Positions 40,730 through 42,633 of a DNA stretch of 42,633 nt are shown here, piece by piece. Within the stretch, counting starts at the first letter, position 1. Each line of letters begins with the position of its first letter. The stretch is from assembly GCA_031553685.1 (NCBI GenBank), contig JAVBLE010000031.1, forward strand, positions 1 through 42,633. Reading direction: 5' to 3'. The notes under the pieces are model-generated. The model did not search any database. It was not told the origin of the DNA and saw nothing but the letters and a program-made list of their open reading frames with translations. Position numbers and translations under genes: made by a program. Origin of the DNA: JAFGVL01 sp031553685 (lineage in GTDB: Bacteria > Bacteroidota > Bacteroidia > Bacteroidales > Paludibacteraceae).

Positions 40730-41383
40730 CTAATCAGTTTTTCTTATGCTTTCAACTTTTTCACAAACCTCTACAAACCTGTCAAACGCAACAAACCAAA
40801 GTACCACATCTTTATTCATCCATTCCATTACAGTGAGTATTTCTGTATGAATTTGTTTTAATCGCATTAAATTCCATGCGATTGGTTCGTGATGAAAAAT
40901 TCTGTTTCGAAAATTTCTAAATCGATTTAATGGCGCTGCAGCATGTTTTCGTTGTCGTTCATGTTTAGGCATATTAGGAAAGGTTTTGCGTAAATCTTTC
41001 CACAAAATCCGTTCATATTCTACATTAAATAAACTTACCCAAAAGCCCAATGTTAGTTCCGCAATTATTTTTGATGGAGTTGCCATTTCCCGTCTATTGG
41101 CAATCTAACGATTTGCCTGTGAAATATACTTGGTAAGGTCTGTTAAGCCGGGAGTTGTTGGGAAAACTACATACCAATCTTCTCTTCCAAAAGACTTTTT
41201 TAATTCCCGGTCGATAGCATTGCGAAGTAAAACTTCAAAAACAGCAATACTTGGATAAAAGCATTCGGACAATTCAATATTATTTTGATAATGCCTGATT
41301 GCTTCTAATTCAGAAGGATACCGGTAAAAATATTTTTCCGTTCTTTTCTTGGAAAATGCTGTTTCAAGGGTTTCTTTATTCAT
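40730..41383 (-). pseudogene. Abi_2/HEPN-type protein interrupted by an in-frame amber codon
   Basis: Two frames in the same phase, 41383-41105 and 41104-40730, join to a full-size protein of about 217 aa broken only by TAG at 41107-41105. The N-part is MNKETLETAFSKKRTEKYF...PSIAVFEVLLRNAIDREL. The C-part has SKIIAELTLGFWVSLFN, LWKDLRKTFPNMP and the HEPN RNase motif R-N-x-x-x-H in FRNRIFHHEPI. Abi_2 proteins include phage abortive-infection factors. The gene is either freshly inactivated or read through at the amber codon. An internal ATG (41086) could restart the C-part, which carries the HEPN motif. Confidence 0.85.
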
Positions 41384-41519
41384 TTTTGTTCGGTCTTTCA
41401 AGAATTATTATTACTTTTGTATCGCAGTCCCGGGACTTCCTCTCTCGAATATAATGTCGATGATGAAGCCGGGTTTTTTTGTTTATATCCCACAAAGATT
41501 TCGCCATCTAACTTTCTCG

Positions 41520-42410
41520 CTATCTGTTTTTCGGGTGATACATCAATACCGTTTCGCGCAGGAACTCAATATCCATGTGTGTGTATATTTCGGTTGTAAG
41601 GATTGATTCATGCCCCAGCAACTGCTGTATGGCACGCAAGTTTGCGCCACCTTCGAGCAAATGCGTGGCAAACGAATGCCGGAAGGTGTGCGGACTGATA
41701 TTCTTTTCAATGCCGGCAATCTCGGCCAGACTTTTTATAATCATGAAAATCATTACACGAGTAAGTTGTTTGCCTCTACGGTTTAGAAACAGGTAATCTT
41801 CGTGTCCTTTTTGTATGGGCAACCCGTTGCGGTCCATAAGCCACAGTTCAATTTGTTTCAGGGCTTCGTCGGACAGTGGCACCAATCGTTGTTTGCTGCC
41901 TTTGCCGAGCACCAACATATATTTTTCATTCTTGTAAATGTTGGATAATTGCAGGCTCACCAGTTCCGACACGCGCAATCCCGATCCGTAGAGTGTTTCG
42001 ATGATTGCACGGTTGCGTTGTCCTTCGTTAGTCGAAAGGTCGATAGCACCGATTATTTTCTCTATTTCTTCCAAAGAAAGCACTTCGGGCAAATGCTTGC
42101 CTATCTTGGGCATTTCGAGTAGCTCGGTTGGGTCGTTTTCTATTATTTCATCATATAATAAAAAACTATAAAACGACTTTACGCCCGAAATAATCCGCGC
42201 TTGCGACCGCACACTGATACCTAATTCGTTCAAATCAATCAGGAAATCGCGCAAATGTTCGAGTGTGGCGTCTTTGTAATCAATCCGAGCCTGTGAGAGA
42301 TAATTCAACAATTTTTCCAAATCATCTTCGTATGCCTCAATGGTATTGCGCGACAATGATTTTTCGAGTAACAGGAATGAGTGATATTTTTTTTGTATTG
42401 GATCGGACAT
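41520..42410 (-). CDS. xerD: Site-specific tyrosine recombinase XerD
   Basis: A 296-aa recombinase that resolves chromosome dimers at dif with a partner. The SAM-like N-domain is followed by the catalytic residues Arg146 (GSGLRVSEL), Lys170 (LGKGSKQR), His241 and Arg244 (HTFRHS), His267 (LGHES) and Tyr276 (EIYTHMD). The start is set at MSDPIQKKYHSFL. The size and the RNTIEAYEDDL and GANLRAIQQLLGHESILTTEIYTH segments are those of chromosomal XerD rather than a phage integrase. No dif-like site was noticed in the window. Confidence 0.93.
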   Translation of the reverse strand: MSDPIQKKYHSFLLLEKSLSRNTIEAYEDDLEKLLNYLSQARIDYKDATLEHLRDFLIDLNELGISVRSQARIISGVKSFYSFLLYDEIIENDPTELLEMPKIGKHLPEVLSLEEIEKIIGAIDLSTNEGQRNRAIIETLYGSGLRVSELVSLQLSNIYKNEKYMLVLGKGSKQRLVPLSDEALKQIELWLMDRNGLPIQKGHEDYLFLNRRGKQLTRVMIFMIIKSLAEIAGIEKNISPHTFRHSFATHLLEGGANLRAIQQLLGHESILTTEIYTHMDIEFLRETVLMYHPKNR

Positions 42411-42431
42411 GGATTTGTTTTTATCAGAAAA

Positions 42432-42439
42432 CAAAAATA
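42432..42439 (-). promoter_or_regulatory. -7 promoter element of xerD
   Basis: The minus strand reads TATTTTTG (TAnnTTTG), 21 bp upstream of the chosen ATG. It supports the start at MSDPIQ over the longer frame, whose start codon would lie at the element itself. The -33 element is unclear. Confidence 0.5.
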
Positions 42440-42537
42440 AGTCAATTTTAAGGACTAAAAAAGAAATGTGTGGTTTAGACCTAAATTATTGCTATAAAAA
42501 CATGTTTTATAACATATTTGTCAAAACTTTTCAAATA

Positions 42538-42570
42538 AGTGAGGGCATGACTCAAAGTCATGCCCTCACT
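42538..42570. terminator. Hairpin, possibly a terminator of a gene beyond the window
   Basis: A perfect 15-bp stem AGTGAGGGCATGACT / AGTCATGCCCTCACT, loop CAA. A minus-strand gene ending just outside the right edge could use it. The T tract is poor on both sides. Confidence 0.6.
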
Positions 42571-42608
42571 ACACTCAACTCACTACACTCAACTCACTAC
42601 ACTCAATC
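42567..42608. repeat. Three tandem 14-bp units
   Basis: CACTACACTCAACT is repeated three times (the last unit ends ATC). It begins inside the right arm of the hairpin at 42538-42570. Confidence 0.8.
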
Positions 42609-42633
42609 AAATCACATTCTTGTAAATCACATC

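Noticed and set aside
41520..42410. Phage or integron integrase
   Set aside because: Length, N-domain and catalytic context are those of chromosomal XerD, and no attachment sites or phage genes are present.

Overview
The window looks like chromosome of a Bacteroidota bacterium, most likely order Bacteroidales. It is moderately AT-rich. The evidence is a PorQ gene of the type IX secretion system next to cmk, a fused murF-alr gene, a fused thrA (aspartokinase/homoserine dehydrogenase), prfA near pyrF, Bacteroidota-type -7 promoter elements (TAnnTTTG) in front of several genes, and a REP-associated transposase beginning MSTGYKI. Most of the window is housekeeping genes, separated by unusually many short palindromic and MITE-like repeats.

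Layout. 0.2-9.1 kb: recG, a Spy-like periplasmic protein, tRNA-Met with a GIY-YIG endonuclease and a tRNA remnant, prfC with an FlK-like thioesterase, an outer-membrane protein, and an ABC permease/ATPase pair. 9.6-11.7 kb: an M3 zinc peptidase. 12.2-15.7 kb: six small exported proteins on the minus strand, split by a 260-bp MITE with a 9-bp target duplication. 16-17.4 kb: a DUF6261-like gene with an upstream array of palindromes at an exact 41-bp period. 17.5-25.5 kb: murF-alr, a DUF4143 ATPase, a membrane protein, pyrF, a DUF1016 nuclease and prfA. 25.6-31.7 kb: TPR protein, recF, thrA, tRNA-Arg, HD hydrolase, YqeY. 31.9-37.7 kb: porQ-cmk-nadE, recX with a Rieske-like lipoprotein, a sigma-54 response regulator. 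38-42.4 kb: REP repeats with their RAYT transposase, an exported protein, RNase H, an Abi/HEPN gene broken by one amber codon, and xerD.

Most striking observations. (1) Two unrelated nuclease genes, GIY-YIG and DUF1016, each lie just behind a conserved gene (tRNA-Met and prfA). Each is followed by a second copy of that gene's 3' end, and the nuclease stop codon lies inside this second copy. This suggests a shared 3'-end-capture route for selfish nucleases. (2) NadE keeps its synthetase domain, but its glutaminase domain has Ser in place of the nucleophilic Cys and a second eroded motif. (3) Five 17-bp palindromes with a strict 41-bp period stand upstream of the DUF6261-like gene. (4) Short dispersed repeats have entered coding sequence in frame, in the M3 peptidase and several times in the MurF half of murF-alr.

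Functions named here rest on motifs read by eye and on family knowledge; no database search was run.
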